From: Chaetomium olivaceum
Taxonomy: Eukaryota; Ascomycota; Sordariomycetes; Sordariales; Chaetomiaceae
DNA: 64,000 bases
Assembly (NCBI GenBank): GCA_039881045.1
Contig: JAYWVB010000040.1
Location: 186,001 to 250,000, forward strand
Direction of reading: 5' to 3'
How positions within the stretch are numbered: the first letter of the stretch is position 1; every line of letters begins with the position of its first letter. Positions 45,901-58,103 of this stretch are shown piece after piece. The notes under the pieces were generated by a model that was given only the letters and a program-made list of their open reading frames with translations, was not told the origin of the DNA and searched no databases. A program made the translations under genes and the position numbers.

Positions 45901-46022
45901 GGTAGATCTACAAATTTCGTCTTTTCCATTTCATGAATTATCTCCTCGACCGCCTTGGCCGTGTATGTCCACAGCGTCGTCAGGTAAAACTCGGTCATCG
46001 CCGGCGGCTCGACGGTCTCCAT
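42935..46022 (-). CDS. Large conserved-looking protein, no recognised domain
   Basis: Start ATG at 46022 (METVEPPAMTEFYLTTLWTYTAKAVEEI). Three introns near the start join in frame and lead to LREFEDEAF-like and YPYVELWDDLDKGNEPYACWEIMTP segments; the main exon runs from about 45270 down. About 890 residues. The first third and last third look globular (HIVYAEDSICPVPPGLTADI; PIYVHAICRHWDLRIVTCHT; MEVRVLTKWRYASVDHKSVL). A Ser/Thr/Pro-rich linker (about residues 300-480) separates them. No enzyme motif, repeat or membrane segment is visible. One base appears to be lost near 43500, between YGVEYGFMLT and FLRRNENGALELQF. The length, splice structure and low stop density leave little doubt that it is a gene. 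Confidence 0.72.
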
Positions 46023-47322
46023 CGTGGCAGATACCGGAGCGACGGCGAGAGCGCAACAAATAGGTTAGATCTTTTATGGCGCAACAGTTAGCTTGATTTG
46101 GTAAGGAAATCGACCCAGCAAAGTGAGTTGGAGGTTGCAGAAGGGAAGAGAAGTCGCTGCGCACAATAAGAGGTGGGGGATGTGGGCAGGTGAATTTCTG
46201 CAGAGTAGAAGGATGGGATAGAAAGTCTCACCAATCTACCAACAAATTCCCGGGGGTCAGGCGTCCCGGCAAGCTTCTTGAATGGGGGGCTTTGGTAGAC
46301 CAAGGTTGTGAAAACAAAGCCTGCTCAAACCGATGAACTAGCCAGCAGGGCAAGGAAACCGAGATAGTGGAGGCTAGGTGCATGAAGAAAACAAAGGCAC
46401 ATGGGATGGCAGAGCAAAAACTTGATGGCGGGGAGTTTCCGGTTTGTTGACTGCCCTTCATGTCCCTTGAAGGAAGGAGCGAAGAGGGGGGGGGTGGGGT
46501 ACCAACTCAACCAGTGTGGTCTGGGGTTGCCTACACCGTGAACTGCAAATATCATGCTTATCAGGAAGACGCTGGGATAGGTCCTCGAGGCAATTTTGAT
46601 CCTTTTTGCCCTTCCGGTTGTGAGGCAAACCTGGCAACAACAAGTTGGTTTCCTACTACTGGTTGCCCCTGAGGGCAAATAGTTTCCCCCCTGCCGAGCG
46701 AAAAACATTCAACAGGCACTCGCATAGCAACCGAATGCTGAAGATGCAAATACCGTCAATTTTCAAGAACTGCACCTCCTCGACAAAGTCGCGCAGTATC
46801 AATGACTTTTTTGAGAAGAGACCCCATATCACAAAGCAGGCCGACCCCTAGCTGTTCTGGTGATATAATTGCACACGACGAATTCTACTCTGATTCCCGA
46901 ACCCCAACCTTATTTCCAGCAAACGCCAAACTCCCTGCCAGTAGACACCTATTCCTATTCCCTAAGTCCCAAGATCATGGAATAGAACTGAAGCAGCGTT
47001 TTTCCAAACCACCAAACTAGGTGGCTGGCTGATATGCCGCCTTCCTTACATCAAACGCTCGTCCGCTCGCTTGATTGCTTCGCGTGCCTGCTTTTGTGTA
47101 CTGCTCCAACCGATGAAGAAGAAAAAAAAGAGACGATGACAAAAATGACAAACTGGTCTATCGCGGTCCGCCCTTTCTGCCCGGCCTGCTGGCTGGTATC
47201 ATCATTATGTATGTCATGAATTGCGGAGAAGGCCGCCAGAGAAAATGAAACCGAAGGGAGGGGTGACGTCCCTTCGAAACCGGTGAGACAGACCACCGCC
47301 ACCTAATGAATCCTCCGCCCCC
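46023..47322. other. Intergenic
   Basis: Promoter side of the unrecognised 42.9-46.0 kb gene and 3' side of the She3-like gene. Contains a G9-type run near 46488 and an A-rich run near 47124; no supported gene. Confidence 0.5.
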
Positions 47323-48966
47323 TCATTGAGCCCACTCAATCTTCTCCTTCACACTCAACGCCCACCTCAGCTTATCCAGCACCTCCCTAGCCTCCTGCAG
47401 CGTCCTCTCCTGCTCCCTTTCCCTCCCGTCTGCCTTGCGCTTGATATCCTTCAGCCCTTCCTCCTGCTCCCGCTTGTACCTCTCAAACTGCGCCTCAATC
47501 TCCTCCTTCTGCCTCCTCAACTCGCGGATATTGCCATCCTGCTGATCGCACAGCTCGCGCAGCGTCTCGATCTTCCCATCATCCTTCTTTCGCTCCACCA
47601 CCAATCCATCTACCTCCTTCTTCATCTTGGTCACCGTCCGCTTCACCCTCCTCGCCCTGGTCCTTCCAGTGGCTACTAATCGCATTATAGCGGCCCTCGC
47701 ACAGGGCGGCGTAGTTGGTGGCGTCCTCGACCTGGCGCTTGGCGTCGGCGCGGGCGGCGTCCATCTCGCCCTTCCAGACGCGCTCGCGGGCGGCGGCATC
47801 GACCGCCCGCTGCCGCTCCAGCTCCACGGCGTCCTGCAGCGATTCGACCTGGCGTTCCTTGCGCGCGAGCAGCGTCTTGGTCACGTTGGCCTCGAGCAGC
47901 CGCGATTCGTAGTCCGAGATCACCCGCTCCAGCTTGTCCTCCAGCAGGCGGGCTGTCTGTCGCGATTCTTCGGCGCGTAGCCGCTCGATCTGGATGTCGC
48001 GCTTGAGGGCCTCGTTGTCGGAGACGAGCCGGTTGATCACACGTCCTGTCTTGCCTAGCCCCGCTTTGCCTACCGAGTTGTCCCAGCCGTTGGAGAGGTT
48101 GGCTTCGGTCGCTGTGAGGGAAGGGTCGTTGGTGGAGCTGGAACCGCCGCCGCCGGGGTCGGTGGAGGTGTTGGGTTGTTGGAATGAGGAGTTTGTGCTG
48201 GATACATTGAGGGTGCTCTCGCGCGTCGGGATGCCGTCGAGGTGGTTGTTTCCGCCATCGTGGGCCGTCTCTGAGGCTGCAAGTTTTAATTTGTTATATG
48301 ACGGCTTCCTGGGTATCCCGGTTGATGTCGCCGCTTGTATCCGCCGGGGAGAGTTTGACGATGCCATGCTGGCGGTGCTATTGAGCGAGCTCGAGAAGCC
48401 GGAATCTCGCGATGTTGAATGTGATTGCGTCCCGTCAGTGCCGGAATCTTCCTCCACATCTCTCTGCCTGTCGTCGAAACTGGGTACTGTTCGGATGGTC
48501 GAGTTCATGCGGTTCGGGGTGCGTGGAGACAAAGAGAAGGCGGATGCGGGAGGAACCGCTTTGCCGTTGGTTTCGCTTGTTGCTGTCCGGGCCATAGCGG
48601 AGTTTATTGTGCCTTCGGACGCAGGTGTGAGGGTGGGCCGGGGCGAAGGGCGCTCATGCAATGACTTGGACGACGCCTTGCTCGGCGTGGACTTGGTTGG
48701 GGTTGTCGCCGGTGTTTCCGTAGGTGGAGCGACAGTCACGGGGGAGAGATCTTTGACCGCACACTGTTAGCCTCCAATACTATAATCATCCCAACTTGGA
48801 CTCTGAAGTTGTGCCGAACGCCCTGATGACTTGGCTAGCGACAGTACGCTGCAGCTACCCGGACACAGCACCATGCCGTTTGCGAGGGCACATTCCCTCG
48901 CACACACAAGATTGGGCTCGCCCCGGGGATCTCTCTAGTCGGTGGCACAAGGCGGGGGTCAGACAT
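47323..48966 (-). CDS. she3: She3-like coiled-coil protein (SWI5-dependent HO expression protein 3)
   Basis: The main exon runs from about 48752 to 47323. The N-terminal 200 residues are Ser/Thr/Pro-rich (TVAPPTETPATTPTKSTPSK; SGFSSSLNSTASMASSNSPRR). A long coiled coil follows from VINRLVSDNEALKRDIQIERL through LLARKERQVESLQDAVELER to RELCDQQDGNIRELRRQKEEI. This layout and the ERQVESLQ-ERVWKGEM block fit the fungal She3 family; yeast She3 links an RNA-binding protein to type V myosin for mRNA transport. In filamentous fungi its role is little tested. The start is uncertain: no ATG heads the main exon. A possible first exon begins at the ATG at 48966 and joins through a roughly 107-nt intron with a CTAAC branch. 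One extra G in the run at 47646-47648 (plus strand CCC) breaks the frame between HWKDQGEE and VKRTVTKMKK. Confidence 0.65.
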
Positions 48967-50508
48967 ACTGTGTTGGTCGTCTCGGTGGATTGAGAAGGCC
49001 GGCTTTTTATCGAAATGTGGCCGGACCTTCAGGAGTTTGTTGCGCATTTCTCGTGAGACGGCGGAGTCTGGGTTCGGTTCGAAGGACACCACGGAGAACA
49101 GTGCCAGGGGGGGGGCAGAGCTTGTTCCCACTTCAAAGCGGGTCTAGTCCGCTCGGCGAGAGAGAGCTGTTGTCTCGATTGCTTCTGTGGCTTCGGTGGT
49201 TTTGAACTGACGATAACCTCACGCACGTATGTAATGGCGCAAAAGAGAGCCTTAGACGGCAACGAGGAGAAGGACGATCTGTCTACCAGCTGGAGGCTCG
49301 GGCCTTTTTGGATGATGTTGACCTTGAATCCGTTTAAGATGCTCTTATTTGCTTGGCACAGCGGACAAGGCAAAGCTGTGGCTTACAGGGTAATGTAAAT
49401 TAATTCCGGGGATGAAGGAACCAGAGAGGGCCAGAAGCCGGAACGACAAACAAAGCAAAAGCGGGTTGTCAACACCTTTGTTTATCCTCGTGGTGACTGC
49501 ACCACCTAACTTGTAACAAAAGCAACCCTATGGTTGGTATGGTTGGTCTGCTGCTCCTCAATCAGTCAATCAATCCATCAAGGCTGCGATCATCTGGGAG
49601 TGCAGCAAACATGTCGATTCCACTGCCACAGCAACCATGCAAGCCCTCGAGCGGGGCCCCGTACACTTCATTGTGAGTGGCTGTCAAATTCATCAGCCCC
49701 TGTGCTCGGCCCGCTGACCTGGAATCTGAGACAGGGATGGGTTGAGAAGGTCTGTGCCTGGAAGACATGGGGAACTCCTTGCAGCTTTGCTCCCGCTGGG
49801 CAAAAAAGACCGATAGTTACACCCAAAGTACACAGAGCTGTCTTGATGCGTATTTCTCGGTCAAATCGAACCCGACCTTAAGAAAACGTAGTGGAACAAA
49901 ATCTCTGACTTTTTGTGTTTATTTTTGGCAAATCGAACCCGAATTTGAGAAAACGGAGTGGAACAAAATCTCCGACTTTTCGTCTTCTTTATTTTTGGTG
50001 TATCAGTTTTTTTGGCCAGAGGGAGCTTTGTTAAAGATGGAACAATACGATGATGGCTGTGTTGCTTGACTCGAGGATCAGCAAATTGACCTTTCCATTG
50101 CGAAATGGACACACAGATTACATCCTTCAGGAAGGAACTTCAATTATTTATTTTTGGATTCCTCTCGGTCGTCTCCTGAACAAGTTCGAGGACACGGGTC
50201 AAGTGCGCCAAATCTGTGCTCGTAATATGACGGTTTATGCCAATGACGAAATCTTCGACAGGTCGCGTCTTCGCGTCGCGTGTCACTGATACTTCGTACA
50301 GGTCCCCTTTCCCCTCCGACCAACACCTCCGTCCTCATCTACAGTTTGCTTTGATGACCTTCGACCTCGTAAATCTGGTCAAACCCATTCCGGGCCCTCG
50401 TTGAGCATAGGTTGGAGATAGAATACATAATAAATCATACACGGGATATCCCGATGTGCGCTATTCCGTCCTTATCTTTCCCGTCGTCTATGGTCCGTAT
50501 CTTGTTCT
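48967..50508. other. Intergenic
   Basis: No supported gene. Includes a two-copy 67-bp tandem duplication at 49863-49996. Otherwise unremarkable. Confidence 0.5.
49863..49996. repeat. Two-copy 67-bp tandem duplication
   Basis: The sequence AAATCGAACCCGA starts one copy at 49863 and the next at 49930. Both continue with GAAAACG-AGTGGAACAAAATCT and end in a T-rich tract followed by TTTATTTTTGG. The copies differ at several bases, so the duplication is not recent. Confidence 0.85.
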
Positions 50509-53264
50509 TCATGTCGCGATCGCCATTTTGTTGGCAGGCGCCGCATCGCTTCCAGCGCCTCGGGTCTGCGACTCGATGAACCCTGGTCGCCACTTGACGA
50601 GGTACTTGGCCGCCAGGGGGCGTGCGTCCTCATCTATCGAGAGTCAGTCTAAGCCTCAACGCAATACCGGGGGAAAACGGGGTTAGATAACCACTCACAC
50701 TCGGTCCAAATCTCCGCCACGGTATCCAGCGCAATCTCTCTCACCGGCGGCCTCATCATCACGAGGTACAGTAAACTCGTCAACGCGAGCTGGACCGTCG
50801 TCGGGTCGGCACAGAGCGCCTTAAGTTTCCCCAGCAGGGGCGCACTGAGCTCGGGGATCTCGGCCAGGAACCGTGTGAGTACCTTGTCCTGCGCGGTGAT
50901 GTAGCTCAGGAACCCATCCACCAGCCGCAGCGCGCACTTCTCGTAATTAAGCTCCCCGCCAGTGCCGTTCCGCTTCGTCAGTTGGTCGTTATACCACTCC
51001 TCGCAGAGCCAAGCGACGGCGATCTCTATGCGTCGCCGCCAGTCCTCTAGGATGTAAGTGAAAAGCAGCTCGCGAATGCTGTCACCAAGTGACGCACGGG
51101 GCCGGTTGAGCGCGCCTTCTTCAGACTTGATGCCGGTGCTGGGCGCGCCATCGAGGCCGGCTGTGCTGCGAGTCGCGAGGCGGGTGATGAGGGTTAGCCA
51201 CGAATCCCGGTCGTAGGAGCTCGCGGCCAAACGGTTGATGCCCGCCTTCGGCTTCCGCACTGCGGTGCCGGGATCTTTGAGGGTGGATAATGGTCCGAAG
51301 ACGCGGGAGGCAGCTGCTTGGCTGAGCTTGACGGCGGCGTCGGGGTCGAGGGTAGGAGGAGGCGGTAGGCTGAATGGGCCGAGAGCCATTTCCGCTCCGG
51401 CGTCAGCGTTTTGGCCCATGGGCTCCTCTGGAGGGGCATTGTCGAGTTTGTTGAGGATCTGTTCCGTGTCCTCAGCTGGAGTGAGATCCGGCTCGTAGTC
51501 GTCGTCGTCTTCATCGACGCCCAAGGGGGCCGTGGCGGCGTTCATCACGGCAGGCTGAGCCGCTGCCGCTGCGGCTGCCCCGGCAGCGTAGAGGGAAGTG
51601 AGGCGATCCCGGATACCCTAGAGTCAAGTTAGTCGGCACTCGTGCACTGGAGCCACTGGGTGTTTTTGAAAGCACGTACGCTGACGGCCAAGTCTAGAAC
51701 ATTCTGATCGAGAGCGGCTAACGTCCTGACGCCGATCTTGGCGGCAAGATTCGCCGGTAACTGTGTGGCATCAAACGCTTGCAACCCAGCGTTGTTTGTG
51801 AGCGTGAACACTCCGGCAAGCGTATGCGGGCCCGGCCCCAAAGGAGGGACTGTAAACTGGGGAGCGCCAGTTTCCACCTTTTGCCTTTTGGCGTCACCAT
51901 AACCCGCGGCGGCTTGGTCGGCAAGCGCTCTTTTACGACCGGCCTCGTCGAATATTTCGGCCCGTGACCGCATCAACCTCTCAACATATTGCTGGATCCG
52001 CCCCGACATAGGATTATTGGGGTCCCTAATACATCGTCAGTGGAGAGCTCTCCCGTAATTATAGCGTGATGCTGCCTACCGCCTAAGGAGATGGGTCAAA
52101 AACATGCGAGTGGTTTTTTCCAAAGACCTGACAAGCACCTTGGTTTTTGGTGTCATGGGGGAGTTAGCCAGCTTCAGGGGGTTGTAGTTGAGCACCGTGT
52201 TGAGGATACGGTTTGATGTATTGGGCCTAGACCGGGTGAGGATTGAGAGACAGTTGATAGTGGCATCGACAAGTAGAGCATCACTTTGAAAATAGTCAGT
52301 TGTTGGTATTCCCATAGCGCGAGCATACAATATAGCCCACCTGCTGTTGTCCTGCAACACACCCAACATTCTGTCCAGAAGTCCAGTCGCTTCAGCCTCC
52401 AGTTGCCGGGGGTCTAGGAGGGGATGGTTGGGCGGGATCATGTTGAGAGAGATGTCGAGTCCGTTATACTGCGTGTTCCATGTCAGCGCTTGTCACGTCG
52501 CACCATTGTACGGGCTATTCACGAACCTTTTGCTCTGTCCCATTCGACGCCGTTTGCGCGAGCACAACCCGCTGTGCGAACTTGATGCAGCTCAGCTTAA
52601 CCGGTACCGGCGCCCCATCCCAGATGCGTAATATCCTCGACTTGATGGCCGACATTTGTTCCCAGCTTTCGGTGTGGTAAGAGTTGTTGATACTGTACGG
52701 CCTCTGTTAGCATTGGAGCCTTTTCATTTTGAACACATAGCATCAAGATATATCATCAATACCCAGGGGATCATGGAGCACACTATAAGAAGCAGATGTC
52801 ACATGCAACAGCCACTCTCCCCTCCGCTTCTCGTTCCCCATACTAGCTGCCCGATAACAACCCGGCCACCCAACAATAAGAAAGAAGAATACTTACATCC
52901 ACCTCACGGCGACGGGATACGCGCTCGCAGCCGCCGCGATGCTCGCCTTGAGCACAATGACGTCCTCGCCCGGCGCGTCCAGCAGGCCCCTGATAGTGTC
53001 GAGCACGGCGACGGTGATGTTCTCCTTGTCGCGCATGGTCAGCACGGGCGTGGCGAGCGACTCGGCCAGGAACTCGGCGCCCCATCGGCGCAGCTCGACG
53101 GGGGCCGTGGGGCCGATGATGGGCAACACGCCCTTGACGATGCGGTCGTAGTAGGTCGCGTTCTCGAGCACCAGCTTGCGGGCCGCGCCGAGCTGCTCCA
53201 GCTGCTCCGCGACCGAGATCGCATTGCCCCCTGACGGGGCTGTCGAGGTGGAGTCGGCAGCCAT
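50509..53264 (-). CDS. pta1: Pta1/symplekin, scaffold of the cleavage and polyadenylation factor
   Basis: Seven exons: 53264-52897, 52692-52527, 52468-52341, 52283-52080, 52025-51680, 51617-50699 and 50633-50509. They sum to 752 codons with all phases consistent and no frame break. The N-terminal half is a HEAT-type helical region (EQLEQLGAARKLVLENATYYDRIVKGVLPIIG; WDGAPVPVKLSCIKFAQRVV; DATINCLSILTRSRPN). An acidic linker (DEDDDDYEPDLTPAEDTEQI) precedes the conserved LLFTYILEDWRRRIEIAVAWLCEEWYND and YEKCALRLVDGFLSYITAQDK blocks, then LLGKLKALCADPTTVQLAL. This is the symplekin/Pta1 layout and length. Pta1 holds together the CPF complex that cuts and polyadenylates pre-mRNA in the nucleus. One donor is GTTCGT, unusual but used elsewhere in this window (Sds3). 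Confidence 0.9.
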
Positions 53265-54200
53265 GATGGTGGTTGTTTTGTTGTTGCGTTGCCCCTTTGC
53301 TCACGTGCCCTTCTCTGCTGGTCCGGGAGGGAGGATAACGGAGAAGTGTTGCACGAGGGGCTGTTGTTGAGAGTGAAATGTGGTGATGGGTGCGACAGGC
53401 AAAGCAGTAAAAGATTCTACAAAGAGCGCTGTCTGATGCTTGGACGGGCAAAGGGGACAGGACAAGGCAGTCTAGGTAGGTTGGTGGTTGTCCAAGCCAG
53501 CGCACTGTCTTGCAGCCTGTGCTGGTACCAAATGATGCCTCCGCTCAGATGGTGCCCGGATGCGCTGAACGAGAGCTAAATAAAGCAGGTACTGTTGCAG
53601 CCCACCAGACAGACAGTGATCACCACCGAAAAGTCAAATCTCCAGTATCGACTTGCGAAACCCAAAGGCGGAGGTCAAGTCATACTGCGCTGCGAAATCC
53701 CAAGTTGTCGACGAATGGTGCCAGTGGAGCAAACTGGGAAAAGTCAAGTTGTGTGGCAGAGAGAGGCAGAGGTTGATGGCATCAGAATGACCAGATTCAT
53801 CAATTCCACCGCCAGCAATGTTTGCGTGATGCCGTTTAAGGATTGTCTCAATCTGAAATTCCCTCTTCCAGTCGTTTCAGTAGATTCAATGGTCGTGGTC
53901 AAGGTTGGAAAATGAAATCGGCGGTTCTGGTGAGTTGAGGATTGGCTTTGTTCCAGCCTTGCAAGGTGCGAGACGCGCTTTGAAGCAAGGTGACGTGAAA
54001 GAAGCCAAGGGCTCCAGGGTGCACGGACCGTTTCACTGCGGGAATGCGACCGCCTTCCCATTGGCCTGCTTGCGATAAGCTGCATCACGACACACAACCC
54101 ACGCGGCAACATCCGATGCCCGCCTTCATTTTCCCCAGTTAAAGATCAATCAACAGCCGTTCATGTAGAAGCACCCACAGCGCTCTCCAACGCAGCAGCC
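53265..54200. other. Intergenic, divergent promoters of pta1 and coa3
   Basis: No gene or repeat recognised. Confidence 0.5.
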
Positions 54201-54582
54201 ATGGTGTAAGTCCCACCATCCACCACCAGTACACCGACCACCCCAACATTCCATCTACCAAGCACGACCCATTCTAACCCCACAAAGCCTCTCACGCTCG
54301 AGCTACTACGACAACCGCAACCGCCAGTCAGCCGCCCTGATCCGGGCCCGGCGGCCGTACTTGGTCAAGAATGCTGTGGTCGGGCTCAGTATTGCCACCT
54401 TTGCCATTGGTATCTGTACGGCGCCTCCATATAAAGCTGCAGCCTCTCCCAAAGCTCCAGTTGACTGACCCCGGGATCGTCTAGGGGCTTACACCATTAA
54501 TGCGATCGGCCAAGACGAGTTCGAGGATGTCAAGGTTCCCGATGTGCCGGTAAAACCGGCCTCCCAGAGTGCGAAGAAATAA
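54201..54582 (+). CDS. coa3: Cytochrome c oxidase assembly factor 3 (COA3)
   Basis: Three exons: 54201-54205, 54288-54415 and 54485-54582, 76 residues. The first coding exon is only five bases (ATGGT); joined to the next it gives MVLSRSSYYDNRNRQSAALIRARR. The protein has a short matrix-facing basic part, one membrane segment (NAVVGLSIATFAIGIWAYTINAI) and an intermembrane-space tail DEFEDVKVPDVP. The (A/S)-x-ALIRARRP motif, the single TM and the FxDVxxP end are those of COA3/Ccdc56. COA3 sits in the mitochondrial inner membrane, binds newly made Cox1 and, with Cox14, couples Cox1 synthesis to complex IV assembly. Confidence 0.88.
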
Positions 54583-55168
54583 AGTGGAGGGAGGGGGGGA
54601 TGGCTGAATCAACCCAATCGAGAGGAACGCAATGTTTCTAGTTTGCATGCATGGAGGAAGAAGCGGGTGGTAGTGGGAGCAGCAATTGTATTACTGTACA
54701 TGTACAACCGACATAACATGGAGTTGGGGAATCTATTTTCGATTCAAACATAGCGAGGGCTTCCCGCCGGGCTAGACGCCCGGGTAATAACTCAGACAAA
54801 AACACCTGGTATCCCCCGCGTTGGGTCCTACGCATCCAAACAAGCACCACAACCCCAGCCAAATACAACCCCGCGATGGACAAAACCGGCTGTTTGTACA
54901 CATCCTCATCCATACACATGCCTCATCTATACGACATTAGTCGACCTGAGAACCCAGACCCGTATCCTTCCTTGCCACGTCAAATGCCTAGTCCGAAAAG
55001 GCAGAAAAAAGAAAAACGCAAATCGAGGCGGAAATGCTCAGCCGCCATGTTACAATGTTCCATGGGGTTCCCCAATGCCTGGCGCTAAACTCCGTTAAGA
55101 TTTTGGCGATGATGACCGCTTGCCCTCCAAGGACGTGCTAAGAATGAGACGAAATAGGAAAAAGAAAA
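54583..55168. other. Intergenic, tail-to-tail
   Basis: Between convergent coa3 and sds3. A minus-strand open frame (54919-54638) with one hydrophobic segment lies here but overlaps the presumed coa3 3' end and has no other support. Confidence 0.5.
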
Positions 55169-57399
55169 TCAAGATGCATGAATGGCAGGCTCTCGCCTGA
55201 GGGCCTCGGGACCCATTTTCCCCTTAAGAGACGGCTCTGGAACAACTGACGACTGAGCCTTCGGCCCCTGCACCGGAGGATCGCCGTTGATGATAGTGGT
55301 CGTGCTTGACGAGAACAACCCCCCAGGCTGGTTCGGATGCCTCTTCGGCGCCGACGACGGACCCGCAAACGCGGGCTGGAAAGTATTGTCCCGGTGCGCT
55401 TGTGGCTGCTGCACCCGGTGGGATGGGTGGTTCGGGTTTGCCCACGGTGTTTGTTCAATAAACTGTTCGCCGGCGGCACCGAGCCCTTGTACAAACGAGG
55501 CGAGACCTCCCGGGTATTCCGGCCGGAAAGGGGGCGCTTGGTTTGACGCCTGCCTCGGGATTGGCTCACGGATGCTCTGGTCTCGCTGTTAACTTCGGCT
55601 CAAACCACAAAACCGGTTATCAGGACCAAACTCACTTGAATAGCTTCCAGGTCCGCCTCCAGCTGTTCTTCCGAAGCGCCGTTGATCGACGGTGCCGCGG
55701 GGAAACCGACGTGCTTGGCAAAACCGGAAAGGATCGAGACTTCCTTGTTATACGAGACCGCATTTCTGACGGCTTGTGATCTCGTAGCAGGAAATCGAAT
55801 CCCATAGTCTGGTATTGTGTTCGCTGCCCGCCGGCGTTCTTGTTGAATTTGGTACCACTCTTCGCCCAGCTCTGTCACCGTCTCGTCTCTCGATTCACGC
55901 ACAGCCTGGTAGAACTGTGACATGATCTGCGCACGCTCCGCAACAGCTCGGTGTCGAAGGACCGAAAGTTTGAATTGCAACTCAAGGCTGCTTTTCTTGA
56001 TCTTCTCCGCCCGGCGCTCCTCGAGGCACTGGAGCATCGCCAGGTATTCGGGGTGCGTGGGGTTGTCGCTCGTGAGCATGGCCTCTTCCTGGTTGAGCTG
56101 CTCCAGCCGTTCCTGATACAGTCTGTAGGAAATCAGCAGTTGAACGCTATAACATGTGGATAAACAAGGAACGAACCGCTCTCGGAAACTGCTAAACTGC
56201 TTCTCGATTCCTATTAGCTCTTCCCAGGCGGCCTTTTTCCGTTCCACTGCTGCCCGGTTAGCTTTTACCAAGGTGAAAGCGGGTCGCCGATTGCGTACGC
56301 TCTTCCTCGTTACGGTGTGCTGCCTCGGCCTCCTCGTCGACTTCGTCGGCGTGGTCGTCCTCGGCTTGTGGCGTGGGCACCTCCAGACTCTGCACGTCGG
56401 CGTCTTCTGGAGGTTCGTCTGGCGCTTCTTCCTTCGTTGTGGTTTCCCCTGGGCTTTTGCTTTTCTGCTTCTTCGTCGGACTGCGCTTCCCTTTCCGGGA
56501 CCTAGTTGACACGACAAGGTCTTCGTCACCCGCGTCGGGAAGCTCCTCCTTGGCCTCCGTCGTAGCGACAACTTCTTCGTTATCCTCTTCTGCAGTGTGG
56601 CTGCCGCTTTGCGCATTTGTCGACACACCGTCGTCGTCAATCATGGCAACGTCGTCGGCAGACTCCCGGTCGGCCGCGCTAACCGAACCAGTCCGCTTCT
56701 TAAGCGGCTGCTCGGATTCAGAGTGCTCGGCCGCCGAGGAGCGCTTCCGTTTCCGAGAATCGGCTAAGCTTTTCCTTGGGTGTGAGGTGGGCGCGTCTTT
56801 AGAGGGGGCGGTCTGGCTTTTCTTGGCCAGTGTAGCCGCCCGGAGACCGAGGCTCTTTGGTCAAGTCGACCTCAGGTTCACTGGAGGGTATTGACACGTC
56901 GTCGTCGTCCTCTCCGTCCTCTCCTTCGGAGACGGAATTGTGACTACTAGTCGCATCCCCGGTCTCAATGTCGGCACGCAGTTGTTGGTGTAGCTTGCTC
57001 GGGCTTCGTTCGAAATTCGGTCTCGGCGGTCAGTGAATCGCCGACTCCCATCGCCAGTCGTGTTCACGATGTCGCGTGTCGCGCCATTCTTTGGCGGGGT
57101 ATCGTAGAGCCGTTCTGTCTCGGCCTCGGAATCATTCACGTCCACCTCCGAGAGCTTGCTCTCGTCGTCTGACTCGGAAGCGGCGTCAGAGTCTGGGTCG
57201 CCTTGGGTACCGTTCCGATTCGGGGTGTTGTGGCCATCGCTGAGGTCGCGCATGTCTAGATCCACCCGTCGCCATATCCGTCCTTGTCTTCGGGCTCGCT
57301 AAGGGGGCTCGAGACGCTACGGTACTGGGCTGTTGTCCAGCAAGGGCGGGGCGGCTGGCTCGACAGTGCCAAAGGCGGCGCGGTATCACCTGTGGCCAT
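55169..57399 (-). CDS. sds3: Sds3, subunit of the Rpd3 histone deacetylase complex
   Basis: Start ATG at 57399 (MATGDTAPPLALSSQPPRP). The first 280 residues are acidic and Ser-rich with nuclear-type basic patches (SRKRKRSS; SRKGKRSPTKKQKSKS). The Sds3 domain follows: ERKKAAWEELIGIEKQFSSFRER, an intron with a GTTCGT donor, LYQERLEQLNQEEAMLTSDNPT, HPEYLAMLQCLEERRAEKIKK and RHRAVAERAQIMSQFYQAVRE, ending with FPATRSQAVRNAVSYNKEVSIL. A last exon gives a Pro/Gln-rich tail to 55169. Sds3 holds the Rpd3L/Sin3 deacetylase together and represses transcription. A 49-52-nt intron near 56235-56285 (CTAAC branch) joins EAEAAHRNEEE to ERKKAAW. Three frame breaks fall in the acidic N-terminal part: about 57265, about 57025 and an extra A at 56856-56858. 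Confidence 0.85.
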
Positions 57400-58103
57400 C
57401 GTATACCATGCAGTAGGCTTATCGTGAATCGCTAAATATATTGCCAATGACGCCGTGGGCGGTTGTGGTCGAGAAAAGTAGGGTCGCGCAAAAATGAAAT
57501 CGACGGGTTCCGCGACGGGCGGCTTTGCTGTCGGGAGCGGTTGCGACCGGAAGAATAATAATGACGAGGGAGCCCGAAGAGATAAATAAAACCTGTCGAT
57601 GCAGCCAGAATAATACGGTGCGTTACTGCTGTCAATCTCAGGCGAAAGGGCTGGACACATGTGTGGTGGGTAGGATTGGGAAGTTCGGCGGTGGCCCGGT
57701 ATTGACCAAGAAGACGGGGACAGGAGCGACAGAGCAGCACAGACGGGCGGGACGACCAAGAGCTGCTTGCCCGCCGGCCGAGTTCCTGCGACCGTGGAGA
57801 GCGGTGATGCCTGGCAGATTGCGATAAGGAGCGATAAGCGAATTTTCGGCACAATGAGAGGACCGTCCCCCAGCTCTGGGCGCTGAAGAGTGAAGCTGTT
57901 GCTGGACTGCCAGTTTTCATCCAGGTTGGGAGTCGCATTATTTTTGCCCGTCTTTTACAACTCTTCAGGGCAGGATCCACACCTGAACCTCAATCACGGA
58001 GGAAGCTTTTTAGGTTTCTTTTTGCTCTTGTCGAGCCGGCCAACCAGCTGCCAATTCCCCCCATTCATTGTGAGCGTGCATCGAACCGCCAACATACAGC
58101 ATA
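57400..58103. promoter_or_regulatory. Divergent promoter region of sds3 and nop12
   Basis: A 704-bp spacer between two head-to-head nuclear-protein genes. No TATA box stands out on either side. No ORF with support. Confidence 0.45.

Noticed and set aside
46325..46708. Minus-strand 127-codon frame in the intergenic region
   Set aside because: No splice, motif or composition support; probably random.
47934..48770. Plus-strand 278-codon frame in the She3 region
   Set aside because: It is the antisense of the Ser-rich, coiled-coil She3 exon; the minus-strand frame has heptads and family-like motifs.
54638..54919. Minus-strand 93-codon open frame with one hydrophobic segment
   Set aside because: Overlaps the probable 3' end of coa3 and lacks introns, homology or a conserved start.
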